From Candidatus Zipacnadia bacterium (GTDB lineage: Bacteria > Armatimonadota > Zipacnadia > Zipacnadales > Zipacnadaceae), in NCBI GenBank assembly GCA_029821415.1, contig JALGTJ010000069.1:1-6589 (forward strand): DNA of 6,589 nt, read 5' to 3'. This document shows positions 6,243 to 6,589 of the stretch, in pieces. Position numbers and translations under genes: made by a program. Numbering within the stretch: the stretch's first letter is position 1; every line of letters starts with the position of its first letter. The notes under the pieces were generated by a model, which was not told where the DNA came from, searched no databases, and was given only the letters and a program-made list of their open reading frames with translations.

Positions 6243-6589
6243 TCAATCTTCGCGTATAGTCCATTCGTCCCCCGTGCTCTCCTGAGCCTCCTCTTCAGTG
6301 GCCGCCTCATCAACATCAAATACCCCTTCCGGAGGCGGAGGGGCCGGAGGTGGTGACGGCGTTTCTTGCTCCGCTACAGCGGCAACTGTCTCTGTTGGCT
6401 CCTCCTCAAGCTCTATGGCTCCTGGCGGGGGCGGAGGTGGGATATATTCTTCCTCAGCCTCTTCAGCAGCCACTGCGGCCTCTTCAGCAGCCACTGCGGC
6501 CTCTTCAGCAACCGCTGCGGCCTCCTCAGCAGCTTCTTCGGCAGGACGGGTGGCGGAAACCTCCTCCAGCCCTGCCATCTCGTATTCTT
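6243..6589 (-). CDS. C-terminal end of an acidic, Ala/Glu- and Pro-rich protein, cut by the window edge
   Basis: The frame is open from the window edge to a TGA at 6243-6245, about 115 residues. An internal ATG at 6576-6578 has no clear binding site and the frame continues upstream of it (Glu-Tyr-Glu), so this is more likely the tail of a longer protein than a complete small gene. Visible in order: an Ala/Glu stretch built of 7-residue units of the type AEEAAVA, which could form a helix or coiled coil; EEEYIPPPPPPG; an acidic linker; SPPPAPPPPEGVFDVDE; and an acidic tail ending GDEWTIRED. The composition is that of a disordered linker. I do not recognise the protein. It stands where ftsZ or another division gene often precedes yggS/sepF, and FtsZ ends in a disordered linker plus short tail, but the usual FtsZ tail motif (IPxFLR-like) is absent, so that identity is only a guess. 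Confidence 0.6.
   Translation of the reverse strand, partial: EYEMAGLEEVSATRPAEEAAEEAAAVAEEAAVAAEEAAVAAEEAEEEYIPPPPPPGAIELEEEPTETVAAVAEQETPSPPPAPPPPEGVFDVDEAATEEEAQESTGDEWTIRED
6457..6540. repeat. Four tandem 21-bp coding repeats
   Basis: The plus strand carries GCCTCTTCAGCAGCCACTGCG at 6457-6477 and again, identical, at 6478-6498. A third copy with two changes is at 6499-6519, and a more diverged fourth copy is at 6520-6540. The 21-bp period equals seven codons and encodes the Ala/Glu repeat in the protein on the minus strand. Identical neighbouring copies indicate recent unit duplication and a likely length polymorphism between strains. Confidence 0.85.

Overview
All recognisable genes in this window lie on the minus strand, so transcription runs from high to low coordinates. 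The core (about 6214 down to 1962) is a compact run of six intact genes: yggS, sepF, proC, yggT, a TPR-plus-CPBP membrane protein, and a yggU/DUF167 gene. The yggS-sepF-proC-yggT order resembles the ylmE-ylmF-ylmG neighbourhood beside ftsZ in Gram-positive bacteria, cyanobacteria and related phyla. Base composition is moderately GC-rich. SepF argues against Proteobacteria, Planctomycetes and Lentisphaerae. Together with secreted GHL10-like and GH123/DUF4091-like sugar-enzyme sequences it suggests a Terrabacteria-type organism, perhaps Armatimonadota or a neighbouring candidate phylum. That placement is inference; there is no rRNA in the window.

Layout in transcription order: (1) 6589-6243, the C-terminal end of a protein cut by the window edge, with a Glu/Ala 7-residue repeat, two polyproline stretches and an acidic tail. 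(2) 6211-5507, yggS (PLP-binding protein). (3) A 112-bp gap with a possible promoter and a very good ribosome binding site. (4) 5394-4936, sepF (FtsZ-ring membrane anchor). (5) 4871-4059, proC (last step of proline synthesis). (6) 4033-3761, yggT (two-helix membrane protein). (7) 3721-2255, an unusual membrane protein joining a TPR region to a CPBP (Abi/Rce1-like) intramembrane protease domain. (8) 2258-1962, yggU/DUF167, coupled to the previous gene by an ATGA overlap.

Downstream of yggU the picture changes. Bases 1959-1568 hold no intact gene but a broken remnant of a GH123/DUF4091-type secreted enzyme, with one frameshift at a run of four C and one in-frame TAG. It is followed by a secreted GHL10-like (family 10-type TIM-barrel) glycosyl hydrolase, 1551-379. 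That gene also carries a frameshift, which detaches about 120 C-terminal residues that remain readable in another frame down to base 62. The six housekeeping genes are uninterrupted over more than 4 kb while both sugar genes are damaged, so the most likely reading is a decaying carbohydrate module next to a conserved division/housekeeping operon. Local sequencing error cannot be excluded for the two single-base shifts.

I see no RNA gene, CRISPR array, insertion sequence or convincing terminator. The conserved part is well understood by family. The least ordinary items are the TPR-CPBP fusion, the low-complexity tail before yggS, and the two damaged sugar genes.
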